Assembly (NCBI RefSeq): GCF_032854445.1
Contig: NC_088297.1
Coordinates: 5,331,991 to 5,395,990, forward strand
Direction: 5' to 3'
DNA from: Liolophura sinensis
Lineage: Eukaryota > Mollusca > Polyplacophora > Chitonida > Chitonidae
Length of the DNA: 64,000 bases
Shown: positions 25,401 through 34,930 of the stretch, piece after piece
How the letters are laid out: each line of letters starts with the position of its first letter
How positions within the stretch are numbered: the first letter of the stretch is position 1
Notes under the pieces: generated by a model
The model's database searches: none
The model's input: the letters and a program-made list of their open reading frames with translations, nothing else
What the model was told of the DNA's origin: nothing
Program-made: the position numbers and the translations under genes

Positions 25401-27940
25401 ATACTGTATATAACTGAATAAAACATCTTGTGTCAATTCCTTCCCTGCAGGTTGCACGACAGCTGTACGACATGGGGTGTTACGAGGTGTCCCTGGGGGA
25501 CACGGTGGGGGTTGGCACCCCCGGGGCCATGAGGGAGATGTTGTCTGTAGTATCTAAGCAAGTCCCCGTGGAGCACCTGGCTGTACATTGTCATGATACC
25601 TACGGCCAGGCATTAGCTAACATCTTTGCCGCTCTACAGGTAAATAGCGCACATTTTCAAGATGTGTCAAGCTCTTTTCTATATACTTCAGGGCTATATA
25701 CTTCAGGGCTATTTTCTTCAGGGCTATATACTTCAGGAGCCAGTTGTTCAAAAGTGTATTCGCAATTAAGCATGGTACTGAGTTCAAACAGGAATAAAGT
25801 CCCATTAACTCTGTATTAGTCTATGGTTGATAATAAAATTTAAGCCTGGCTTAAGTTTAATACAATTTTGAACAACTGGCATCAGGGCCCGTTGTTGTTC
25901 AAAACTGGTTTAAGACTTAATACCAAATTTAAGTTTAAGCCAAGCCTTCAAGTTTGTACTTAGCCTAAAAACAATTGTGAAACATTATAACAAATAGGAA
26001 CTAAAACTGCTGCTGTCATACTTTGACTTCGGAGAACAGCATTGGCTGCTGAGTTTAGCTAAAAATTTAAGTATGAAATATGACTTAATACCAGTATTAG
26101 CTAATACACTTTGGATCAACCGGGCCAAGGGCCGTCACTGACTTACTTGGCCAAGATGCCCACTTTTAATATCATAGTTCTTCATCGCCCTTTGACCAAC
26201 GGGATCAGAGGCTCAAATCCAGCATTTGCTGGTTTGTTTGCAGTTAGAGAATTAGTCAGGCACTGTACTCTAACCTGCAATTCTTCGACGTATTCGCATG
26301 TTTCCAACATGTTTGTTCAAGCATGTTCTTGGAACATTATTCTGTGCACACTGATAAAATTATACTTTTTGTCATGCTTTTTGTGAAATTTGCCACCGCA
26401 ACCAATGTAGATTTGTCTTCAAAATGAAATTAAAATAGTGCATAAATGATAATCAATCATTTCTCATTGATGAGTGCTGTTGTATCAGTACAAAAATTCC
26501 CAAGTAGCATTATACAGAAATAAAGAACATAAATAAACCAACATGCTGATAGGAACAAATGCCATTATTGATCTACAAATTTGACCATTGAGTGAGTGAG
26601 TGAGTGCTTGGGGTTTAACGTCGTACTCAACAATTTTTCAGTCATATGACGACGAAGGAATTATTAGGGTGCATGTACGTGTAATGTGCCTCCTTGTTGC
26701 AGGACGGATTTCCACCGCTCTTTTATTTAGTGCTGCATCACTGAGACGACTTACCGAAGGCAAGTGAGCCGCCCCGCCCGAGCCATTATACTGATACGGG
26801 TCAACCAGTCGTTGCACTATCCCCTTCATGCTGAACGCCAAGCGAGGAAGTTACAACTTCCTCTTTTAAAGTCTTAGGTGTGACTCGACCAAGGATTGAT
26901 CCTGGATCTACCGGTCCCGAAGCGGACGCTCTACCAACTGTGCTATCCGGGCCGGTAAAAACCTGTTTGAAGCTTTACCTCTGAGTGTCTGGAAGCTTAA
27001 AGGAGGAGAAAACATAAAACCAGATGAAAGAGTGTCAAAACTTATTTGCAAATATGCTCTTTAATATTTTTTGGGATTTTTGTTTTTTATGTATATAATA
27101 TTTTTGTGTTTTGGGTATTTGGGACCAACTTTTGGTATTTATCGTTGTTGCATAATAATGTTCTAAATAAGGATGTGATGCTTGTGTAATAAATTTATTT
27201 CAATGCAAATTTGGTGTTTATATCGAAACATATGCATTTAACCTAATTATGATAATACTTATGAACATATTAAAAATATAAATATGATCCAAATTGAGGT
27301 TTAATACATTTGTTAGCTGAAAAGAACAAATTCTAGTGCAAAAATATTTATTGAACCTGTGTTGCATCCTCATTTATGACATTATTAAACAAAGACTATA
27401 AATACCAAACGGTGGTCCCAAATACCCACCCTACAAAAATTATTTCCAAGTATCCTTTTCTCCTTAAGAAAAAACTGGAAAAATATTGAAGACCACATTT
27501 AGGAATACCTTTTCGCACTCTTTCATCTGAACTTTATGTTTTTTTTTATGTTTTCTCCACCTTTAAGTGCAAATTTAGGGCATCCAGTTCATTTCATTGG
27601 ACAACATTTATAACTAAATAATACATTTGCATGTTGTAGATGGGTGTAAGTGTGGTGGATAGCTCAGTGTCGGGGCTAGGCGGGTGCCCATATGCCAAGG
27701 GCGCCAGCGGGAACGTGGCCACGGAAGATGTAGTGTACATGTTACATGGACTTGCGATTAAAACAGTGAGTATCCTTGATGTAAGGAACATGGATTGTAC
27801 TGTAATCAAAAAACTGAATTCTTGAAATCAAAAGTAAATAAAGAATACATGATGCTGTAGTAATCATTATAAGAAGTGAATTATTATATATTTCTTCTTC
27901 TTTATTTCATTTGTGGGGCACATGACATTTTTTGCTGTTG

Positions 27941-27980
<40 letters not shown>

Positions 27981-28676
27981 GTATTTGTGTGCTGAACAGC
28001 AAAACAAGCTCCAAAACAATTACTGTCATTTTTCTGATTTTTTAGGACAAAATTATATTTCTCTACCAGTTTTTGTTTTTTTTGCTAAAGTAAGGATATA
28101 AAAATGTAGTGCATTAGATGGACTAGCCATGAGAAAAAAAAAATGAACTAAATATTCCTGAGGGGCCTCTGTGGCTCAGTCGGTTAGCGCGCTAGCACAG
28201 CGTAATGACCCAGGAGCCTCTCACCAATGTGGTCGCTGTGAGTTCAAGTCCAGCTCATGCTGGCTTCCTCTCCGGCCGTACGTGGGAAGGTCTCTCAGCA
28301 ACCTGCAGATGGTCGTGGGTTTCCCCCGGGCTCTGCCCGGTTTCCACCCACCATAATGCTAGCCGCCGTCATATAAGTGAAATATTCTTGAGTACGGCGT
28401 AAAACACCAATCAAAAAAAAAAAAAAAAAAAAAAAATATTCCTGCTACAATTATTATATATATTGGCTAAAAAGAGCAGATCAGGGGTCAAGAATTAGGG
28501 TGTATCAATACTGTAATATTATAGCAGTAACTGTGTACTTTGTGGTAGTTTCCATCTTATTTGTTTTCCAGGGTATCAATATTCAGAAGCTAATAGACGC
28601 TGGGAATTTTATCTCACACGCTCTTGGCAGGAACACGAATTCCAAAGTGGCACAAGCGACCAAATCTGTTTTATGA
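16490..28676 (+). CDS. HMGCL: Hydroxymethylglutaryl-CoA lyase, mitochondrial
   Basis: It cleaves HMG-CoA to acetoacetate and acetyl-CoA, the last step of leucine breakdown and of ketone-body synthesis. Ten exons with GT/AG ends join in frame to 332 codons plus TGA: 16490-16582, 18315-18383, 19114-19221, 20308-20403, 21619-21677, 22907-22996, 23245-23308, 25451-25639, 27640-27765 and 28572-28676. Human HMGCL has 325 residues. Residues 1-31 are basic and lack acidic residues, like a mitochondrial presequence; a second ATG at 16505 is also possible. The TIM-barrel active site is complete: R47-D48 in [11 protein letters not shown]78, H239/H241 in H-C-H-D, C272 in G-L-G-G-C-P-Y and N281 in A-S-G-N. 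Each sits at the human position plus six. The C-terminus ends K-S-V-L and lacks both the regulatory cysteine (human C323) and the C-K-L peroxisomal signal, suggesting a purely mitochondrial enzyme. Confidence 0.96.
16583..18314 (+). other. HMGCL intron 1
   Basis: A 1.7-kb intron with donor 'gtaaga' and a T-rich acceptor ending 'gtttcag'. It holds no recognised repeat apart from a T-run near 17358-17372 and short purine- or pyrimidine-rich stretches (near 16740-16780). No other exon is evident. Confidence 0.6.
18453..18725 (+). repeat. SINE family A with target-site duplication, HMGCL intron 2
   Basis: Full-length copy with the tRNA-like head 'ggcctccatggctcagtcgg', the B-box 'tcgctgtgagttcaagtcca' and an (aaat)n tail. 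It is flanked by the 12-bp duplication 'ataaagcatccc' (18441-18452 and 18726-18737), which shows insertion by target-primed reverse transcription. Confidence 0.93.
19495..19825 (+). repeat. SINE family C (tRNA-derived), HMGCL intron 3
   Basis: A-box-like 'catgatctagtggttaaagg' and B-box-like 'gcaggttcaaatctagacc' are spaced as in a tRNA gene. They are followed by a tRNA-unrelated body and the tail 'ttatggtgttaaacaacagt'. Body and tail differ from families A and B. A related fragment is at 62900-63045. Confidence 0.75.
20534..20785 (+). repeat. SINE family A with target-site duplication, HMGCL intron 4
   Basis: Full-length copy flanked by a 16-bp duplication 'tatatactataagcag' (20518-20533) and 'tatatactataagtag' (20786-20801), which differ at one base, so the insertion is moderately old. 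Confidence 0.92.
21920..22170 (+). repeat. Diverged tandem duplication in HMGCL intron 5
   Basis: Two loosely matching blocks each contain 'ttga.acttgg.ac.tagc', later followed by 'cattttcaaga', about 160 bp apart. Function and origin are not clear. Confidence 0.4.
22485..22649 (+). repeat. SINE family A, 5'-truncated, HMGCL intron 5
   Basis: The copy begins at 'cctctccgtgggaaggtctt' and runs through the conserved body and tail into an A/T-rich end. Possible short duplicated ends read 'gatacactgg' and 'tgacactgg'. Confidence 0.85.
23345..23590 (+). repeat. SINE family A, HMGCL intron 7
   Basis: It begins within the head (ccgcaatgacccaggtcctc), contains a mutated B-box (tcgctatgagttcatgtcc), and ends 'gagtatggtgtaaaacacga' with an A/T-rich tail. 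Confidence 0.85.
23694..24152. repeat. 57-bp minisatellite, about 8 copies, HMGCL intron 7
   Basis: The unit contains 'catagaggagatccgctgtc', then 'ctgcaggatgggtgatttta', then 'gagttttccccgtgtag'. Copies alternate between 'gtcctgcagg' and 'gtattgcagg' forms, hinting at a two-unit higher order. Because 57 is a multiple of 3, frames stay open on both strands; the resulting 19-residue peptide repeats are not evidence of a gene. Confidence 0.9.
24799..24872. repeat. Hairpin-forming inverted repeat, HMGCL intron 7
   Basis: 'gttacccgtgtgctgagaag' and its imperfect complement 'cttctcaacatgcggataac' face each other across about 30 bp. It could be a short fold-back element or its remnant. Confidence 0.6.
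25150..25325 (+). repeat. SINE fragment, 5'-truncated, HMGCL intron 7
   Basis: A diverged family A body from 'tggcttcctctctagatg' to the tail 'aatatggtgttaaacatcaa', ending about 125 bp before HMGCL exon 8. Confidence 0.75.
25735..26130. mobile_element. Two adjacent fold-back elements, HMGCL intron 8
   Basis: The first (about 25735-25885) has ends 'agccagttgttcaaaagtgt' and 'acaattttgaacaactggc'. The second (about 25888-26130) has ends 'gggcccgttgttgttcaaaa' and 'acactttggatcaaccgggc'. Both resemble the element at 4585-4738 and contain 'ttaagcctggcttaa'-type internal palindromes. Two tandem members suggest insertion of one next to the other, or local duplication. Confidence 0.7.
26588..26957 (-). 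repeat. SINE family B, full length, HMGCL intron 8
   Basis: Read on the minus strand it begins 'ccggcccggatagcacagtt' (a tRNA-like head with 'ggtagagcgtccgc') and ends with the tail 'tcatatgactgaaaaattgt' and 'gagtacgacgttaaacccc', then (cact)n. It is highly similar to the plus-strand copy at 32535-32905. Confidence 0.9.
26998..27568. mobile_element. MITE-like element, about 570 bp, HMGCL intron 8
   Basis: The left terminus is 'cttaaaggaggagaaaacat', continuing 'aaaaccagatgaaagagtg'. The right terminus is the reverse complement with a small insertion, ending 'gttttctccacctttaag'. The inverted repeats exceed 35 bp. The interior is AT-rich with no coding capacity. It shares termini with 14069-14458 and ends about 70 bp upstream of HMGCL exon 9. 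Confidence 0.8.
27943..27976. repeat. (GT)n microsatellite, HMGCL intron 9
   Basis: About 16 uninterrupted GT dinucleotides. It is the only long dinucleotide run in the gene. Confidence 0.9.
28161..28433 (+). repeat. SINE family A, young-looking, HMGCL intron 9
   Basis: Full-length, with the head 'ggcctctgtggctcagtcgg', an intact B-box and a poly(A) tail of over 20 bases. Other copies mostly have an (aaat)n tail. It is flanked by the 11-bp duplication 'aaatattcctg' (28150-28160 and 28434-28444). The intact duplication and pure A-tail suggest a recent insertion. It ends about 140 bp before the last HMGCL exon. Confidence 0.93.
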
Positions 28677-29189
28677 GACCCAGTCTAGATTACTATTAAT
28701 TTTGAACAGTTAATTACATGTAGGGCTTCATTGCTCACAGACTGTTCCTAATTTTGAGCATCTAGGTTTACAGATTCAAAAATATATTCTCTTGTGGAAA
28801 TACATTTATGTTAAGGCCGTCATTAAAAAAATGTTTGTTGGGCGTATCTGATCATTCCTCAGAAAAAGTGGGCCTTACCCTATGTTTTTAGTGGGATTTT
28901 GCTATTTTTTTTTCTCTTAAAATTGATGTCTTTACAATCTCAGCCCATATTTTTCATTAGCTAGAATAAAAAATATTTTTTTTTTATCAGTTTGTGCTCA
29001 ACAAAGACCCTTTTACTGATGGCCCAGTCTAGCTATCCGACTAAACTATGGCCCAGTAACCACTCTGTAAAGCTATATTAACTCGTCACATTCCAGATCA
29101 GAAATGACACAACATTCAAGTCCACGTGATGAACCGTGTGTTGTTGGAGAGGTCATACGTTTAATAGCACCAGTCTGAATCGTTGTTTC

Positions 29190-29370
29190 AATGCACAGAT
29201 GTGCCCAGGCGTAAGTGGGAAGGTCTGCCAGCAACCTGCGGATGGTTGTGGGTTTTCCCCGGGCTCTGCCCAGTTTCCTTCCAACATAATGATGGCTGCC
29301 GTCGTATAAGTGAAATATTCTTGAGTGCGGCGTAAAACACCAATCAAATAAATAAATAAACAAACAAATG
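29190..29370 (+). repeat. SINE family A, 5'-truncated
   Basis: The body runs from 'gtaagtgggaaggtctgcca' to the tail and an (aaat)n end, 3' of HMGCL. The following bases (29370-29505) contain paired 'cttagctaag' words, possibly a degraded fold-back element. Confidence 0.85.
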
Positions 29371-29645
29371 GGCCAATCATGAAGCTGCCTTAGCTAAGTT
29401 TGTCTTAACTACCATGACAACGTACAACGTAGGTTGTGCAGATATAAAGTGCACTTAGCTAAGGGTGACTGACCACTAAGTAAGAGTCGTGAAACCGGTC
29501 CCTGTTCTCACTTTCCAACATACGGAAGCAAGGATTTGGTTGCATAGTCAGGGCCCGATGTGAGACTGCGCAGTACAGATATTATCCTTTCAAGTAACTT
29601 GTTTATCTCCCCTTGGCCGTGGACAGTCATCTGGATAATTGACGT

Positions 29646-29740
29646 TCAAAGGCTTTCTGAGGTCAGCTGGTATGATTTCTCTTCCTTTATCAACAATGAT
29701 GCACCAAAGATGTAGGCTAGAAGCAGACCTGTGATTATCC
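29646..29740 (-). CDS. Possible terminal exon of an unrecognised membrane protein
   Basis: On the minus strand a good acceptor (ttctgttacag) precedes a 95-bp frame ending at TGA (29648-29646). It encodes a hydrophobic stretch (G-L-L-L-A-Y-I-F-G-A-S-L-L-I) followed by a short charged tail, K-E-E-K-S-Y-Q-L-T-S-E-S-L. The exon needs an upstream exon ending in phase 1, and the candidate at 34450-34598 ends in that phase. I do not recognise the protein. Chance is quite possible, since nothing between the two candidates supports the model. If real, the gene is tail-to-tail with HMGCL. Confidence 0.3.
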
Positions 29741-30974
29741 CTGTAACAGAATAATAAAAAGTTATCCGAACCAAGCAGAGGCTGACGAACACGTTAGTAT
29801 TGTAATGACTAACAGAATGGCTGTGATAATGGTTGTTTATTTTAAAAATGAGCATAAAGCAAATTTTTAATTTTAGAATTTCATGCTGAGAATCGCAAAA
29901 AAGATTTGACATCTTTTGTACATTGTTAGTGTACTGGATACAAGGGTACGTATTGATGATGTGTCATTAGAAAATCTACATGTCGAGAAAGTGTTACATA
30001 CTCACTAGCCTTGTTTATGAAGTACCTTTACATGTACTGTAATTCACCGAAAGTTTAGCCTTTTTTTTTCAGGTGACACATTTTTCTTGATTGCTGAATT
30101 ATTAGTCCACCTCACAGGACCACGTGGGAGACTTTTTGTGTAGATTTATTCATTTCATTTCAGAAAGAGGCAAATGTTGGCATCAAACGTATCATTTTAA
30201 GACTTTAATATGCGACCGAAAGTGAATTTTGACATACCAGACAAAGTTAAATACAGAATTTGTCAGAGACTTTGTTTCTAAGATGATTTGAACCGTTGGA
30301 ACATTCTCCTTTGTATCATTTTCCACCATAAGAAGACTCAAATTTATATCGATACATTTGGGTCAAGTGATCGAGCATTATGAAAAATACCCTGGTGATT
30401 TTGCGTTCTTGATTGGGAAATTAAAAGAGCTGTAAGAGAGTTTATTAATCATTACACTGTACTTGAAGATTATTAGTGCCCAAAAGCTAGTGTTTGTATA
30501 TCTTAATAGTGGCAAATATTTGAAGATTTCATTTATAGTAATTTACTTCAGCAGACAAAGTGCAGTGAGTTATCGTCTACATATTCATTGTAAGAACGTG
30601 TATTTTTTTTTTCGTAAACCGAGAAGCAAGTGTTTGCTGTAATTTGTACAGCTAATTATTGTTTGTTTTGTTTTCTACTAATTATTGGTATATATTATAA
30701 TTTGAAGAGAGAAAACAATAATTCTGTACGTTCAGAACAAGGACTTTGGTGAGTATTTTGATTTGAATATTTGTAGATCTGTTTTGTACTACTGAGATTA
30801 CGTGTATCAGTGCGGTTCGCTGTAGATGAAAAATGTGTTCAAAGTGTGTTAGGTTTAATGGTGATTGTAATGTAATGGCAAATCTTGCCATGTATGTATT
30901 TAAACATGTTGCATGTATGTATTTAAAAAAGCTCATCGGTAATTATTGAATATGTAGTTGTTAAAATACTGGGT
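29741..30974. other. AT-rich, no gene seen
   Basis: Only short frames with AT-driven composition are present. No repeats with clear boundaries were noticed. Confidence 0.45.
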
Positions 30975-31122
30975 CCACTTTCACAAAACGCCGTAAATCA
31001 GTTTTTAGTAACTGTTCTCGTAAATGACGCCGCTTTTTGGCATATAGCCTAGACAGCGTCTTTTACGGAAAATGTTACGGGAATTGTAACTGACGATGTT
31101 TTGTGAAAGAGGCCCCTGGTTT
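30975..31122. mobile_element. MITE-like element, about 150 bp
   Basis: Inverted termini 'gggtccactttcacaaaacg' and 'gttttgtgaaagaggcccc' with further pairing inside ('gtaaatgacgccg'/'cagcgtcttttac'). It is too short to code for anything. Confidence 0.75.
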
Positions 31123-31254
31123 TAGTGCCACTTTCCTTACGGAAATTGTGACCCAACATATTAAGGATGTATTATCATTTGCGTAGTTGATATTCATGTT
31201 CAAACTTGATTTCCACCTTTGAGATAACTGAAAGTTGTCTCGTTCTGGATGAGG

Positions 31255-31355
31255 CCTAAGATTAAGTCTTAGTCTCTGTTTATTCCATCTATTGCCCATG
31301 TACTTGTAAACGTAACTTTCTTGAGTATGGCGTTAAACCTTAATGAAATAAATAA
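31255..31355 (+). repeat. SINE 3' tail fragment
   Basis: The block ends 'ctttcttgagtatggcgtta' then 'aaccttaatgaaataaataa', matching the shared SINE tail; the 5' part is lost. Confidence 0.55.
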
Positions 31356-32534
31356 ACTCGAAGGCACTCTGAGACCAGAGATCTGCGAAATTCCCACACT
31401 ATATGCGAAGGGAGACTACTCTGCATTTTTGTCGTATGTTTTGTCAATGATGAAGAATGGTCTATTCTTGTGCCCTTGACCCAAATCAAATCTGGGCTCA
31501 ATATTTCATGCAGATCTCTGCGTACCTTTTAGCAGAAAGTTTGCTGACGGGTGACAAGCAAATAACACCAAAACATAACCTCCTCGTCAGAGGTGATTAA
31601 TACACAGAGTTGATGTTTCAAAGTCCATAGAATAAATACCGCAACATTTATCCAGGTTTTGATTTTTTTGATTTTATTGTTGCCATGGTAACCATTAATC
31701 TCGACCATCCCCAACAGTCTATTTAGTGCTATTCATAATTTTAACAAATGTCGAATAAGCTTCTTTATTGCATTTTTTGAGAATAAGAAATTTATTTGTA
31801 CTTAATTTATTACTGATTGTTTTTACCACACGATATATTTTTCAGGTGGAGATTATTATTTTTGCAGCCTGAAAGCTACCCATTTTCTCTGCTTTTAGGA
31901 TTCTCTTCGTATTAGGTGTTTTGAATGTAGATATTTGGACGGTAGGATGATGTACTGGGGAAATGTAAGTTTGAGCACGGAAAATACTGGTTTGTGACTT
32001 TTATTTGCCTCTAAAATACACTTTTTCTGGCGAATTTTTAGGACAAATACGGTATTTTTGCAAATTTTTTGTACCGGTACCAGTTTGTTTTTAATCTTAT
32101 GCTACGCATCATCTTTGAAATGATTATTGTAGGGATTTGTGTTTCTTGTTAGTTGAAGCTTAGTTAAATCATGGTGTTTTTGTTTATTAGTCTGTCAGCT
32201 AAAGGGCATCCCATATTTCGTGTACATTTTCAGCGGGTAGATCTTATACGACAGTTGTGTAGACCATAGAGGCTTTTATATACTTTGTCATCTGGGTAGA
32301 TTTATTGTCAGATTTGTGGGTTGCAGAAATAGTTTAATCATCAAAATAAATTTTCTCTTGTCATGGTGACGTTGGCATCCGTGTTTTTATTTTGTCATTC
32401 CATGTGTGATACAGATCGTAGGGATAATTCGTACTGCTCTGGTCGCATTTGCAAGGAAATATCCGCAAATTCTGAGAACAAAATGACTCGCTTTTGTTCA
32501 TACTGCTGCTGTTATGTGATGGCTTTCTTATCTC
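31356..32534. other. Intergenic, no gene seen
   Basis: AT-rich unique sequence; no exon or element was identified. Confidence 0.4.
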
Positions 32535-32905
32535 TAGGACCGGCCCGGATAGCACAGTTGGTAGAGCGTCCGCCTCGGGACCGCTAGATCCAGGATCAAT
32601 CCTTGATCGAGTCACACCTAAGACTTTAAAAGAGGAAGTTGTAACTTCCTCACTCGGCGTTCAGCGTGAAGGGGATAGTGCAACGACTGGTTGACCCGTA
32701 TCAGTATAATGGCTCGGGCGGGGCGGCTTACTGGCCTTCGGTAAGTCGTCTCAGTGAAGCAGCACTAGATAAAAGAGCGGTGGAAATCTGTCCTGCTACA
32801 AGGAGGCACATTACACGTACATGCACCCTAAGGATTCCTTCGTCGTCATATGACTGAAAAATTGTTGAGTACGACGTTAAACCCCAAGCACTCACTCACT
32901 CTTAT
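32535..32905 (+). repeat. SINE family B, full length
   Basis: The tRNA-like head 'cccggatagcacagttggta' with 'gagcgtccgcctcgg' is followed by the shared family B body (aagaggaagttgtaacttcc) and the tail 'tgttgagtacgacgttaaac', then (cact)n. It matches the minus-strand copy at 26588-26957 almost throughout. The open frames here are SINE translations. Confidence 0.92.
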
Positions 32906-33214
32906 CTCTATTTTTGCGAGGTGCTGGCTCAACCCCAGTCACAGACATGGAATTTCGGATTGTTACGTGTCTTCATTGTTTTCGATGCTTTGTTGGCATC
33001 CATCGGTTCTCGTAGGCTTGTAGGGCTGTTCAGGTGGTCATACGTGAAGTTTATGGGAGGTCGCGTGCCGTCCAAGGAATGAATGAATGCTTTGGGTTTA
33101 ATGTGCCGCCTACCTTCCACCAAATTGGCAGGTACACATTGGAGCCAATTTTACGGGTGATCAGAGATGTGCGCCATCGTATGGATGGGGAGAGGGGGGC
33201 AGGGGAAGCTGTCA

Positions 33215-34050
33215 GTTACTTCAGTGTAAAATTTACAACGGGCACTCCGGTTTTCTCCGTTTATTTCAGTGTAAAATTTACGACGGGCACTCCAGTTTCC
33301 TCCGCTTACTTCAGTGTAAAATTTACAACGGGCACTCCGGTTTCCTCCGCTTACTTCAGTGTAAATTTTACAACGTGCACTCCGGTTTTCTCCGCATACT
33401 TCAGCGTAAAATTTACTAGGGGCATTCCGATTTTCTCCACTTACTTCAGTGTAAAACTTACACCGGGCATTCCGGTTTTCTCCGCTTACTTCAGTGTAAA
33501 ATTTACAACGGACACTCGGTCACTCCGGTTTTCTTTGCTTACATCAGTGTAAAATTTACTAGGGGCATTCCGGTTTCCTCCACTTACTTCAGTGTAAAAT
33601 TTACAACGGGCACTCCGGTTTCCGCCGCTTACTTCAGTGTAAAATTTACAAGGGGCATTCCGGGGCCTCCGTGGCTCAGTCGGTTAAAGCGCTAGCACAG
33701 CGTAATGACCCAGGAGTCTCTCACCAATGCGGTCGCTGTGAGTTCAAGTCCAGCTCATGCTGGCTTCCTCTCCGGCCGTACGTGAGAAGGTCTGCCAGCA
33801 ACCTGCGGATGGTCGTGGGTTTCCCCCGGGCTCTGCCCGGTTTCCACCCACCATAATGCTGGCCGCCGTCGTATAAGTGAAATATTCTTGAGTACGGCGT
33901 AAAACACCAATCAAAAAAAAAAAAAAAAAAAAAAACAAGGGGCATTCCCGTTTCCTCCGCTTACTTCAGTGTAAAATTTACTACGGGCACCCCGGTTTCC
34001 TCAACTTACTTCTGTGTAAACTTCACAACGGGCACTCCGGTTTTCTCCAC
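33215..34050. repeat. 45-bp minisatellite interrupted by a SINE
   Basis: The unit is 'ttacttcagtgtaaaattta' followed by 'caacgggcactccggttttc' and 'tccgc', with about 12 copies outside the SINE. The frame is open on the plus strand because 45 is a multiple of 3; the 15-residue peptide repeat (Y-F-S-V-K-F-T-T-G-T-P-V-F-S-A) is a by-product. Confidence 0.9.
33662..33934 (+). repeat. SINE family A inserted in the 45-bp minisatellite
   Basis: Full-length copy with a poly(A) tail of over 20 bases, flanked by the 14-bp duplication 'acaaggggcattcc' (33648-33661 and 33935-33948), which is itself minisatellite sequence. With 28161-28433 it is one of the two least damaged copies here. Confidence 0.95.
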
Positions 34051-34449
34051 AATTAATCGTGATCGCCATCATGTATTTGAAAACTTCTTTAGCACGACTT
34101 GTAACCCTAATCAAACAAGTTGCAAGTGGCATAATCTGCCCTTTTCTGTAATTTACATTACTAGTACACAGCTTGGACCTGGTTTGTTAAGGCGGGAAAA
34201 AGTCCTCACGAAAACACCTATATCTATAAAATTACTGTAAGTTTTTAGATGTAATGAACTGTTTTAATTGTTATCTATGTCCGAAAAGCGATTCTTCGAC
34301 TTCCATGGGTTTTTCTAGGCCTAACTAAGCCAGCTCTTAATGTTTGACCTGATGCTGTATTTACTGGAGTCAAAGCCCAATTGACCTTACCGATACACAG
34401 GACGCCCATTCTAAAATAGAGATGTACCTACTACCTCCGTTGAGATTAC

Positions 34450-34598
34450 CTTGTCTTGGTACCATAGGATCGCGCAGAAAGGCGCGTGATCTCGAATGAC
34501 AGCACGCCGTGTCTTTCTTTATCACCTTATGCTGTTGTACGAATCCACTTCCCGACATGCACCTGGCCACAACTTGACCGAGATCCGAAATCTTTGAT
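34450..34598 (-). CDS. Possible internal exon of an unrecognised gene
   Basis: On the minus strand a pyrimidine-rich acceptor (ctgttaatctctcttatcag) and a donor (caag/gtaatc) bound 149 bp. One frame is open for 49 codons with mixed composition, including C-M-S-G-S-G-F-V-Q-Q-H-K and F-L-R-D-P-M-V-P-R-Q. Its phase (1 in, 1 out) fits the terminal exon candidate at 29646-29740. No homologue comes to mind. The support is splice signals and phase only. Confidence 0.25.
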
Positions 34599-34799
34599 CT
34601 GATAAGAGAGATTAACAGGTATGACTTGATCCCAAGAAACATTTGGCCTGGGAATGACAAAACTGCCCACACTGAGTCTTATTTGTTCTCGTCTGTATTA
34701 ACCCTGGCACACACAGACAGTGGCTTCATATCTCGTAGAGCTAAATTCGTAAGGCTTGTCGCTCCTTTTCCAGGAGGCGAAGTGATTTCATATTATGTC

Positions 34800-34930
34800 A
34801 AGGGTCAAGGGTCAAGGGTCTGGCCTCGTAGTTAGCGTGTCAGCTCAGTGCAACGATACATTAGCCTGTCACCTGAAGATTCGAAAGCACCGGAAACTGC
34901 TTACTGGCACTTTCTTCTGTTAAAAGAAAA
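34800..34930 (+). repeat. SINE head fragment
   Basis: 'ggcctcgtagttagcgtgtc' with 'agctcagtgcaacgatac' resembles the SINE family A head, but the body is not retained. A triplicated 'gtcaagg' lies just upstream. Confidence 0.45.

Noticed and set aside
32537-32610. tRNA gene
   Set aside because: The tRNA-like sequence is the head of a family B SINE with its own body and tail, and the clover-leaf is not maintained.
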